A program made the position numbers and the translations under genes. Positions 24,287 through 34,800 of a stretch of DNA of 64,000 bases are shown here, piece after piece. Location: NCBI RefSeq assembly GCF_009730915.1, contig NC_052474.1:1647501-1711500 (forward strand), in the 5' to 3' direction. The notes below the pieces were generated by a model, which had not been told where the DNA came from, made no database searches, and saw nothing but the letters and a program-made list of their open reading frames with translations. The DNA is from Dioscorea cayenensis subsp. rotundata. Taxonomy: Eukaryota > Streptophyta > Magnoliopsida > Dioscoreales > Dioscoreaceae. Position 1 is the stretch's first letter. Each line of letters begins with the position of its first letter.

Positions 24287-25985
24287 GTGTTTATGAATAT
24301 TATCACCTGGAATGTTAGGGGGTTAGGGAGATCGGCGAAGCGGTTTCTGGTTAAAGATTTTTTGCATTTACATTTTGTGTATGTTTGCTGCCTTCAAGAA
24401 TCCAAGCTTGATGAGATTTCATCTTCTGATTGGAGAGAGATTGGCGGGACCCGTTTGGATCAGTTTTGCTTTGTGCCAGCTCGGGCCACGGCTGGGGGAA
24501 TCATCATTGGTTGGAATAGTGCGATCTTGATGGGTAATCTCATTCAGAGAGGCACTTATAGCTTAACTTTGGAATTCTATTCCAAGATCGAAAATGTAGT
24601 TTGGCGTTGCACTACGGTTTACGGACCTAATGCCATGACGCTGAAACATGCTTTTTGGGATGAGTTGCGGGCAAGTGTGGGACTGCAGGGGTTTCTTTGG
24701 ATCATTTGTGGGGATTTCAATGCTATATTTGATGTGAGTGACAAAAATTATGGCCCTTCTAACCTAGAGGACATTAGATGTGCAAATTCTTTCATGTGTG
24801 ATCTTAAACTCCAGGAACCCCCTGCTATAGGGAGAAGATTTTCCTGGACCAATGGCCAATCAGACCCGACTTGGGTTAAGTTGGACAGGTTCATTGTTAA
24901 TTGTGAATGTGCTAACTTATTCCCTAAACTGATCCAGAAGAGTTTGCCGAGATTTGGATTGGACCATGTCCCGATCAGACTCAAAGTGGGCAAGCATTGT
25001 TCTTCACCGAGATCTTTTAGATTTGAACTGGCGTGGTCCAAAGTTGAGGGTTTTCATGAGCTTGTTGAAAAGTGATGGGCGAAGTGTTCTCCGGAGGGTT
25101 GTGGTGCTTTTATTTTGGCCAAAAAAGTGGCCAGGCTCAGAGGCCATCTACGACACTAGGCGAAATTCCCCTTTGGTTCCATCAAGCTTAGGAAGTTGGC
25201 TCTGCTGCATGAATTAGAAATTCTAGATTTGGCTGAAGAGTCGAGACTCTTGGCGGCGGTAAAACATAAACAGGTGGAGGATGTGCTATTGAAGCTTAAG
25301 GAGATCGGCAAGCCAGAAGAATTATACTGGAAACAAAGATCAAGGCTTCAGTGGCTAAAGGAGGGGGATGAAAATACTAGCATCTTTCATGCGGTGGCGA
25401 ATGGCCGGAAGAACAGGAATTTTATCCCCAGTATCAACCACCAGGGAGCCTCCAAGACCGATCCCAGAGAGATTGGGAAGTTATTCTCCGACTGGTTCAA
25501 ACAACAGTTTTGATGTAGGAGAACGACTCCCTTTTTGATCGATTTCAGAAAACTGTTATCCTATAAGGATAAGGTTGACTTGTCGCATCTTGAGAGACCG
25601 TTCTTGCCTGAAGAAATCAAGGCTGTAGAGTTTGATCTCGAAAGAGATGAGGCACTGGGCCCGGATGGTTTTCCCTTACATTTCTTCAGACAATTTTGGG
25701 AAATAATCAAATTTGACCTTCTTAAGTTGTGTGACGACTTCTTTTTCGAGAGAGCAAATTTAGAACGTATTAACTGGGCGACTATTGCGCTTATTCCTAA
25801 GACTGAGGCACTGGAGATGTCGGGGGATTATCGCCCTATCAGTCTGATTAATTCCTCTCTCAAAATCTTATAAAAAATTCTTACCTCCCGGCTAAGCAAA
25901 GTTATAAACGAGTTAGTGGATTCAGAGCAATCGGCGTTTTTGAAAGGACGGTGAATTTTGGATAATATTGCCACGATTTCTTTTT
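24287..25985 (+). pseudogene. LINE (L1-type) ORF2: endonuclease and truncated reverse transcriptase
   Basis: An APE-type endonuclease is open from 24287 (likely ATG at 24293) to 25075. Visible motifs are NIITWNVRGLG, LQESKLD, CGDFNAIFD, RRFSWTNGQ and KLDRFIVN. The normally conserved SDH near its end reads LDH (FGLDHVPIRL). After a frameshift, 25196-25513 gives the linker (ELYWKQRSR, QWLKEGDENT), and 25535-25873 the start of the reverse transcriptase (DEALGPDGFPLHFFRQFWE, WATIALIPKT, DYRPISLINSSLKIL). In-frame stops follow, and similarity ends near 25985 after LDNIATI. The catalytic FADD-type motif, RNase H and 3' UTR are all absent. A loss from the 3' side is unusual, since LINE copies are normally cut at the 5' side; a later deletion or insertion is likely. 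The element is dead. Confidence 0.85.
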
Positions 25986-26180
25986 TGGAGGAATCGACCC
26001 AATTAGAGGGACTAAGTTGGCGCATTTTTAAAAATAGAGATACTAGTTGGGAGCATTTCTTACTAAGTGGGCACATTTTCAAAAGTAAAGGGACTAGTTG
26101 AGAGCATTTCTGAATAAAGGGATCAAAAGGGAAGAGAGAGAAAAGTACAGAGATTATTTTGGTGATTATACCTATTATTT
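25986..26180. mobile_element. MITE-like remnant abutting the LINE
   Basis: It contains repeated AGGGACTAGTTG.GAGCATTTC units (about 26000-26115) and ends GATTATACC. The reverse complement resembles the element at 44190-44470 (CTCTACTTTTCTATCTC, CCCTCTACTTCGAAAAT, GATTATACC). It may have taken part in removing the LINE 3' half. Confidence 0.4.
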
Positions 26181-26379
26181 ATTATCAATCAACATAAAAT
26201 TTATTTAATATAGTAATTTTATTATTTTTTTATTTAATTTATTTTAAATAATATGAGGGTAGAATTTTAAAAAATAAAAGTAGCATTTTTCCATATGAAT
26301 TATAATGATTAATATTTTAATTATATATATATATATATATATGATGGGCCAAAGGGGTGATCAACCACCCCCTTGCCCT

Positions 26380-29156
26380 CCTCCCCACTAAAATCCGCTT
26401 AGTGGTTGTAATTACCATAGTTGGTATACTTTTTGTTGTGACATTTTTCATGAAACTTCGGTACCTATATATTCCGACATTTATTATGATATTTTCCCAA
26501 CATTTGTAAACAGTTTCAATATAAACTTTATTACAACATTTGTATATGAGCGAGCAACAATTTTGCTCAACATTTGTAGATGTCGCCATAAGTTTTTCAT
26601 ATTAATTTTGAAATATTACGACATTTGTAATCGTTGTTATAGAGATTATATAGTAACATTTGTTGAAAGTCTCTTAAATTACTTATATTGACCTTTTGTA
26701 AATATTGGTTTAACAAAATAAAAATTGTGAATCCTAATTTAAGTCGATATTTAAAATGTTGGTAAAAGTTATTCATCATGTCTAATTTAAAAATTAAATT
26801 TCATTTATTAATGTTTGTACAAAAATTATTCAGTAACATTTGTTAAGTGCTTCTTACAACTCTTATAGCGACATTTCATTATTATTGTTTTAACTGTATA
26901 GTAATTGTGGATAACAACAAAATACAACATTCGTAAGTGTTGAAAAAATATTGTATAATTTTTCACAAGATTAATTTAAATATTATTTATATAAAATATA
27001 AATATATAAATATATAAATAAAATTTAAATTCTATAAAATTAATTTAGATAATATAATAAAATAGTAATTAAAATTATTTATCAAAAATACAAAAATCCC
27101 ATATAGCACTAAAACACTAATTAAAATACTGTTAATAGGATCTAGAAATCTCAAAAAATAGCTTTCAAACATTATAATAAAGCTAACACTCCAATCCTTC
27201 CAATTGCCCTCAAATTTATCATTGGGGTCTCTTATTTACAAAATAAAATATACAAATACATCAGTTGGTATCCAAATCAATTTAAAAAAGAAAAGTGATA
27301 AATAAATAATAAGTTTTAAAATTTTAAAATATAATCACTAATTAAAATAATGTTAACATGATCTACAAATTTCAAAAAAATAGTTTTCAAAAATTATAAT
27401 AAAACTAAGACTTCAATACTTTGAATTGTCTTTAAATTTATTATGCGGCCTCTTATCTGTAAAATAAAATAAACAAATATATTAGTAGATATCCAAATCA
27501 ATTTAAAAAGAAAATGTGATAAATAAATAATAAATTTTAAAATTTAAAATTTTGAAAATGTAATCACTAAATAAAATAATATTAATATGATCTACAAATC
27601 TCAAAGAAATAGCTTTCAAACGTTATAATAAATTAAACTAAGGCTTCAATCTTTGGAATTATTTTTAAATTTATCATGGTGGTTTTTTTTATGCAACAAT
27701 AAAATTTAGAAATACATTAGTAGATATCAAAATCAATTTAAACAAAAAAAGTGATTAATAAATAATAAATTTTAAATTTTAAAAATGTAATTAGATAGTA
27801 TCATAAAAATCATAATATGATCATTATTGTTATAATGAAATTGAGAAGGAGTTAACTGAGAACAAGGACTACTTCTAATATCTCCAACCTACAATAATTT
27901 TATATTTAACAAAATCAACCTAATATAAAAATAAAAATTAAATTGAATTAAATATCAACATATATGATATATTAAAATCAATAATATACTAATTTGAAAT
28001 ATAAAAAACTATGTGGAGGATATATAATTTGCATAAAAAGAATACAAATAAACTTTTTTTTTTATTTAAATAGATAATATATGATTGGTACTATAATAAG
28101 AACCCTTAAACAATTGAACTTAGAAAAAACGGAAAAAATATAAAACTTCAAAAACCTTTCACCTATGTGTGGGTCATAACTATAACGATAACCCCATAAA
28201 AATAAAAATCATATAAGTGGCAAATTGTAAAACTTCACCCAAGTGATGAGTGTCTCATAGCAAGAACCTTATATATATAGCTAATTCTAAAACTTCAACA
28301 AAACTAGAGGTAAATAAATAAATAAAAAAAATCTCATGGGATGAAGCCTTAGATCTATGCCATGACCACCGCATGATATCATGACCTCTCCATCACCACA
28401 TCGGCAAGGAGAAAAGCCAAAACACATTTTAATTTCAAACAAAAAGAGGATATTTTGGGAGATCTCATCCCAATTAAATTCAATCTTCTTTTTTTTATAT
28501 AAAAAAATATTCTCAAACCCTAAGATTAGACTAATTAAAATTCTCATACTTTTTTACAATAAAAACTAATTAAAAAATTAATCATCTATCAATCATCCAT
28601 CAAAATAAACAAAAAAAATATATATATTTAAATAATATTACAAGAAAACAATGCAAACAATACTATAGAATAAAGAAAAATCGAGGTACTTACTTTTTCT
28701 CCAGACAATAACTTTACTTTTGATCTTTTACATTTTTAGGGTTTCTTTCTTATCTAAAAGATCTTGTATATATAAGCCGCTCAGGTAGGTTTTGGCACTC
28801 ATAAAAAAATTCCCGTCTAATTTTTGATATTCTTGAAATCTAAAATATTACCGATTTTATTTTTTTCCTTAAATACCCTTTTTTTTAATTTCAAATTATC
28901 TTTCATAATTTTTGAATATATATATATATATATATATCTTAACTTAAAATAACGTTTTCAAATATGTCATAACAAACTGATGCAGTAAAAAATTATTGTG
29001 ACTATAAGTAGAAATGTCATTATAAACGTAGGAACAAATAAAAGGATACTAACATTTATTACAACTATCGTTTAAAAGTCATTTTAATGGTTTACAGTAA
29101 CACTTATCAAAAATGTTGTTTCAAAAATGTCACAATAAGCCTTTTTTGTTGTAGTG
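26380..29156 (-). mobile_element. CACTA-like non-autonomous remnant (one end seen)
   Basis: The right edge, read on the minus strand, begins CACTACAACAAAAAAGGC followed by TTATTGTGACATTTTTG, a typical CACTA-type terminus. Both flanks of the region (26440-26950 and 28950-29150) are loaded with short words of the form GACATTTGTA/AACATTTGT in either orientation, like CACTA subterminal repeats. The interior holds three tandem units of about 220 bp (27110-27800; each with ATCTACAAATYTCAAA, TAGYTTTCAAA and AAATCAATTTAAA). I could not find a matching left CACTA terminus or the expected 3 bp duplication, nor any transposase frame. The left boundary is approximate. Confidence 0.45.
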
Positions 29157-29504
29157 TTATGATGTAAATACTGAAAATTCTTTATCATGACATACATGAC
29201 ACACTGTTCACGTAGTTGGCAATTCCATCTCATTTGCTAACAGAGAATTTCCAATATTAAATCATCAAACAATAGAAAAAATTATCTTGGGTGATCAACT
29301 AGTGAAATAAAATTAAAGTTGAGTAGTCATTTTGATTCAAATTAAAGTTTAGACCCCAAAATGATAAAAGGATGTATAGAACACCTCTACAATACCCTAT
29401 TGCAACGTGAGCAAAATTAGTGGTTGTCAAACCAATGCAATAGATCTTATACAACGGTTGTAAAGTCTTTTTGCAGCAGTTTATGACCGTTGCATAAGTG
29501 CAGT

Positions 29505-29662
29505 TATGTTGTGTGTGTATTGTTCTGCACATTTCATTACTTCTTTTGGTTAATTTTCATATCCTTCATATATTTCTTTTTTCTCACATTTTTTAATGAA
29601 TTTATGAATTATCTATTTTTCTAAAAGAAATAAAAATAAAAAATTTGAAGGTATAATATGAA
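29505..29662 (+). pseudogene. Orphan intron relic of an ANK-PGG gene (A-type)
   Basis: This stretch closely matches intron 6 of copy 4 (48911-49068): GTGTGTGTAT...TTGTTCTGCACAT, TACTTCTTTTGGTTAATTTTCATA, TCTATTTTTCTAAAAGAAATAAAAA, up to the TTTGAAGGTAT splice region. No flanking exon survives. It shows that another A-type gene once lay here. A Mutator-like MITE interrupts it exactly at the intron 3' border. Confidence 0.75.
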
Positions 29663-30158
29663 GAGTAATGATATCTAGGCCGAGTTAATATGCCGAATTG
29701 GTAGTTCGAATGATATGGGTGCCAAGTTGGTATCCATGTCAGTTTCCACGTCATTCTTTTTCTCTCTTTTTTTTATAAATAAAGTAAACTAATTTCTCTT
29801 TATTATCTAATAAACTGAAAACCCCCTCCCTAAACTCTAAATTATAAACCACAAGGGTTTGTGGTTTATTATTTAGGCGTTTAGGGTTTAGGATTTATGG
29901 TTTATGTTTTTTGAATATTGGGTTAAATATTTTATAATATTTGGGTTTAAAATTTTAGGGTATTAAGGTTTAGAGTTTAGGATAAATGTTTAAACTTTAA
30001 AAATTATAAAACAAGGGTTAAGATTATAAAAAAAAAATTAAATCTTTTGTAATAAAGATATAGATAAAAAATGGCGTGGATGTTGACATGGATACCAACT
30101 TGGCATCCACGTTATTCGGACTACTAATTCGGCTTAAATAACATTACTCTAATATGAA
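29654..30158. mobile_element. Mutator-like MITE (487 bp) with 9 bp target duplication
   Basis: TAATATGAA at 29654-29662 and 30150-30158 flanks an element (29663-30149) that starts GAGTAATGATATCT and ends in the inverse ACATTACTC. Inner inverted arms match over about 90 bp, including GCCAAGTTGGTATCCATG on the left and CATGGATACCAACTTGGC on the right. The centre is TTAGGGTTTA-rich. No coding sequence. Confidence 0.85.
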
Positions 30159-30214
30159 ACACATCTTGTTGTCAACATATATATAATTTTTCCTCACAAA
30201 AATTTTGAGTTTTT

Positions 30215-30445
30215 AGAACCTCATGCTGCGGAATCTAGTGGGGCTCCGATGTCCGAGGAGGTGTAGGCCCAAAGCATGGGCTAGGGTTTTTTTTGTTGTG
30301 TGGGGGTTTTCTTTTTCTCGTTTGTTCGAGTTACATCGTATCTAATGGTATAGTAGTATCTCTCTTTTTATGTCATCCACTCTTATTTAGTAAAAAGGTT
30401 GTTATACTTTTTAAATGGAAATGGTTTATCTATAAATTTTTATCT
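30215..30445 (+). mobile_element. 5'-truncated LINE 3' end
   Basis: It resembles 41275-41500: both carry GAGTTTTTRGRACCTCRTG, GGGCTAGGGTT and end with an ATGG-to-TTTATC signature. It lies between the MITE and the upstream region of copy 3. Boundaries are approximate. Confidence 0.5.
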
Positions 30446-31784
30446 TAATTTTTGATAGGGCATAAACGTTTTTTTAAAAAAAAAGGGGGGTAAGAAAAGG
30501 AAGCATCAATAAGATAATTCACCAAGATTACTCCTAATTACATGACTCATTGGTCCTCCTCTTTTCTCTTCTTGTATGCATGGTCAAGTGACTGGTGCAA
30601 AGATAAATATAACGGTCATTAAACACCCAATCATCTTTTAAATAAGATCTCTAAGTTTGTATTTTATTATTATATATATTATTAGTTTTAAAAAGAAAAC
30701 CTTAAAAATTCTTCGTTCACAAACCAACAACTTATGTTTGAAATCTATTATAAACAGAAAATGAGGGGGAAAAAAGAAGTTATCAATTCCCACAATGATT
30801 ATGGAAAAATGAAAAAGAAAAAGAAAAAGAAAAAGAAAAAGGAAAAGGAAACTAGAGAAACACCCAAGGACAACACATATATTACTCAAACACGAATAAA
30901 TGATTTCATCCCAAATCATGATTACATAATTTACATTTACGTCATCTTCAATGATTCTCATTAACTAACAAAGATGTATAAGCAAAGCTCAATTTTTTTT
31001 TTGTTTTTGTTTTTGTTTTTGTTTTTATTTTATTTATTTATTTATTTTGAGAGTGTCAACAAGTAATTAATGGAATTCTTAATTTTTGAGAGAGAAAGGA
31101 ATAAAATACTTTTTCTTTTATTGTTGGGTGGTAAAGCAAAATTTGGTTTTTTTACAAAATAAATAAATATTGTTTTATTAAAAAATCGTTAAGGGACAAA
31201 TAAACACCATGATGTATGGTGATCTACACATGAGGTTATAAAAGTTTTACAAAATGCAAGCCAAGAAGATTTTAAAAAAACCAGATAATAAAATTTCCTC
31301 TACCATTCAACAATCATTAACAAATATATTATTAATTTTTTGTAAAGCCCTATATATGTATATATTGTTAATTTAAATATATAAATAAATAATATTATTA
31401 ATTTTAAAGCCTTATATATATATATATGTATATATTGTTAATTTAAATATATAATTAAATAATATTATTATTTTTAAAGCCCTATATATATCTGTATATA
31501 TTGTTAATTTAAATCTGTCATATGGAAAAGAAGTAAAAATGGTACAATTAAATAAAAATCCTCTGCACATCGTGCTAAGAAATAAAAATAAATAAATAAA
31601 AATGATCAACTAAAGCACCCAATGACACTTTACATATTGGTCGATTCCCTTCATCTTAATTAATGTGCTACATTTATCAATTTGTTTTTTTAAAAAAAAT
31701 CTCAATATACACATACAACATTAAACATCTACAGGAAAAGAGTAAAGGAAAAAAAAAAAACAAGACTCGCTTTGCTTTACTTTT
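30446..31784. promoter_or_regulatory. Upstream region of ANK-PGG copy 3
   Basis: It carries the same ordered segments as upstream of copies 1 and 4 (for example about 30560-30665 and 30905-30990). It includes a (GAAAAA)n-like purine tract at 30808-30850 and three direct repeats of a TATATGTATATATTGTTAATT TAAATATA type unit at 31350-31510. No coding sequence. Confidence 0.45.
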
Positions 31785-31871
31785 TCTTTATATACATATA
31801 TATAAATTAAAATATCGATACTTTTGAACTCACGCATAGCATTGTGTAGGATCACAAACCAAAGAAGATCA
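31785..31871 (+). promoter_or_regulatory. Core promoter and leader of ANK-PGG copy 3
   Basis: TATATA-rich DNA at about 31791-31806 is followed by the A-type leader (TTTTGAACTCAC, GATCACAAACCAA, AGAAGATCA, then ATG at 31872). Confidence 0.5.
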
Positions 31872-34800
31872 ATGGATCGCGGACGAGGTGCCACCCCCAC
31901 CCCCACCACGTCCGATGAGGAAGCCACACAATCCAATCATAAAAAAAAATCTGACACTGAGAGAATTCATAGATATAGACAATGCAATCCTAAGTGAAGA
32001 CTTACCATTCCTTAAAAACTATGTGAATGGCACAGAGACCAGTGATGTCCCCTCAGGTAAACCTCTCTGGGGACCCACTCCTTAATGTAATGATAGCCTA
32101 TGGCAGCAAGACTGAGCTGTTGCTCGACCTGATCAAGACGATGACGGCCGAGAGCTTGGAGGCGGAAAACATGTTTGGCGACACGGCGCTTCACGTTGCA
32201 GCGGCCAACAATAGATTGGCGGTGGCCACTGCCCTCATTAAGAAAAATCCCCCTCTCATTGAGTGGAGAAACAAGAAACTTGAGACACCACTCCTGAAGG
32301 CCGCTCTTTCTGGTAGTGTCGCTACTTTCCGCAAGCTGGTAAAATGTGACAGCAACATCTTCTGCAGAACTATATCCGGGGAAAATGTTCTTCACTATGC
32401 CATACTGGGCAATAATCCAGGTATATAAATCTATTTCTTTCACGCAACTTCATTCAAATTTGTTTTGATACTATATATTATTCTATTTCTTCTATTTAAT
32501 GAACATTGATATGAATTGATAATAAAAATTCCTTTTGTTGTAGAACTCGCCTTAGAGATAGCACAAGAATTTGAACATTATCCACAATTGAAATATGCTA
32601 GGAATTCACAGGCATTGACCCCTTTACAACTTTTGGTCACTATTCCACAAGCATTTCGAAACAGTTTGGAGTTAGGACCGGCAGAATCATTTATTTATAC
32701 ATGTAAGCAGTTTCTTCTCATCTTTCTTCTTGTGCATATATGAGATTTATTTTATTTTACTGCCATGCTATGTTTTTTTTTTATTTAATTTTGATTTAAC
32801 GTTTACCTTATCAATATTTAACAAAATTTCCTCCCATCATTTATTTCTTGTAAATAACCCCCTCATTCTCTATCTATCATTAAAATAACTATTCTAATAA
32901 TATTCTTTATTTTTATTAATTTCTAAGTTATAATTTCAAATTATCTTTTCAAAAAATATATTAAATACTCGAACCAACCTTATATTACTAATAATTGCAA
33001 ACTAACAAAATATTATAAAATCTTAAAAAACTATATAAAATGAGAAATATTTTCAGAGAATGTAAAAAATAAAGAAGTTATTTGTAATTAACCTGAATAA
33101 TAATTAAGTAGGTGCCAAAGCATTAGAAAGTCGAGATTTGTGCTACATACAAAATTCCCTATATTTTTTAACCTTTATATTTACTTTTCATTTCTTTTAT
33201 TTTTAACTCAATATATCTCATTGTTAACTATATATATATATATATATATATATTTGTGGTGGTCAATTTCAGTTATTCAATTAAATAGCCATGATGGCGA
33301 ATCCAAGGAAACTGAAAGAAATAGAGATGAGGAGCTTGGCGAATCCATATTAAAGAACTATTGGGTAAATTAATGAAGTTTTCATACTCTATCTATTTTT
33401 ATTTTTATTTTAAATTTTATTTTATATTTTAGAATACTTTAATTTCTATATTATTTTTTTCATGTTTTTTCTCATTTTTATGAATACATTGTGAAGGTCG
33501 AGAGTAATGCAGAAAGGGATAAACTTTTAAAAAAATCTGTTGCAATGTCTAGTAAAAAGTTTATGCAGAAATATCAACTAACATGGTTCTTATTCTATGT
33601 AGCCGGCCTTATCGGTAATTCTATATCTTCTTTTCTTTTTCTCAAATTCCATGTATATATTATGATTCTCAAGTTTTGATTGATCTCTATTTTTTATGCA
33701 AGGTAATTACCTGGGTGCCTCTCACATGCGGTTCTTTATTATTTCCGTTTTAAAAAAAAGTGAGTCTCAAACAAAACAATTATGCACATAATAATTAAAT
33801 TCATATATAATCTTCGTATTATTTATTTAGTCTTTTATCATAAAATATGCATCATGATTTTAGTTTATTTTAAATTTTGTTCAATGTAATTCATATTGGT
33901 GATGTAGCAAATAATATGATTTATTATGATTTTTTCATCAACGACCTCTTAGTTTATTCTCACCTGGTCTTCTACATGGGGTATTCGTATACTGCTGAGG
34001 AGATGGGTTCCAACCTCAGCTCAAGTAGGGTGAGAGCCCATGTGTATTAAAATTAACTCTACATTTGTCGCATCCCCTGCATAGCCCTGACGAGATATGA
34101 TCTATTTATAATTTTTATTTTATCAATGATCTCTTGAGTTTATTGGCATCTAATCCTCATGTGGATGTAATATTCATGTCTATCGCTTAGGGAGTTGAGT
34201 TCCAATCTCAACTCATGTAGGGTGAAATCATATGTGTATTAAGGAATTAACTCTACAATATTTGTGTACATTTCTGTCATGACATGTCTATATTTTGTTA
34301 AAAAAATTTTTTTGCTAGCTAAGAGCTTTTATTCCCACTGTCTAGTTAATATTAATTAATTATGTAGCGTTCATTAAGAAATTTTATGACAACTAACAAG
34401 TTACAAGGCGAAGAATATAGTTTTTTTTTTACAACTTATATATGCATCTTAATTTGATTGTGAAAATGTTTTCTTCGTAAAAGAAACAACCATGTAGATG
34501 TTAGTATGTGCAGATACCTAGGCTAGGCAATTATACATATAGAAAGCCTTAAAAAATTATATAATTTTTAATTTAAGATAGCATTTGGTTGAGGGTAATA
34601 TTAAATTAACCTAAGGTATGAACTAGTTAATCTTATATTACTTCATTTGATTGTTTAGGGTGGGAATATCATATTATAAAACTATGATTACTTGGTTAAT
34701 ATTACCAGAAATTTAATTACTATTTAAAAAGATCAGAATCTCCTATTTATGAAGTTATGTGATTATTTTTTCATATTATACCCTCAAAATCAATATGATT

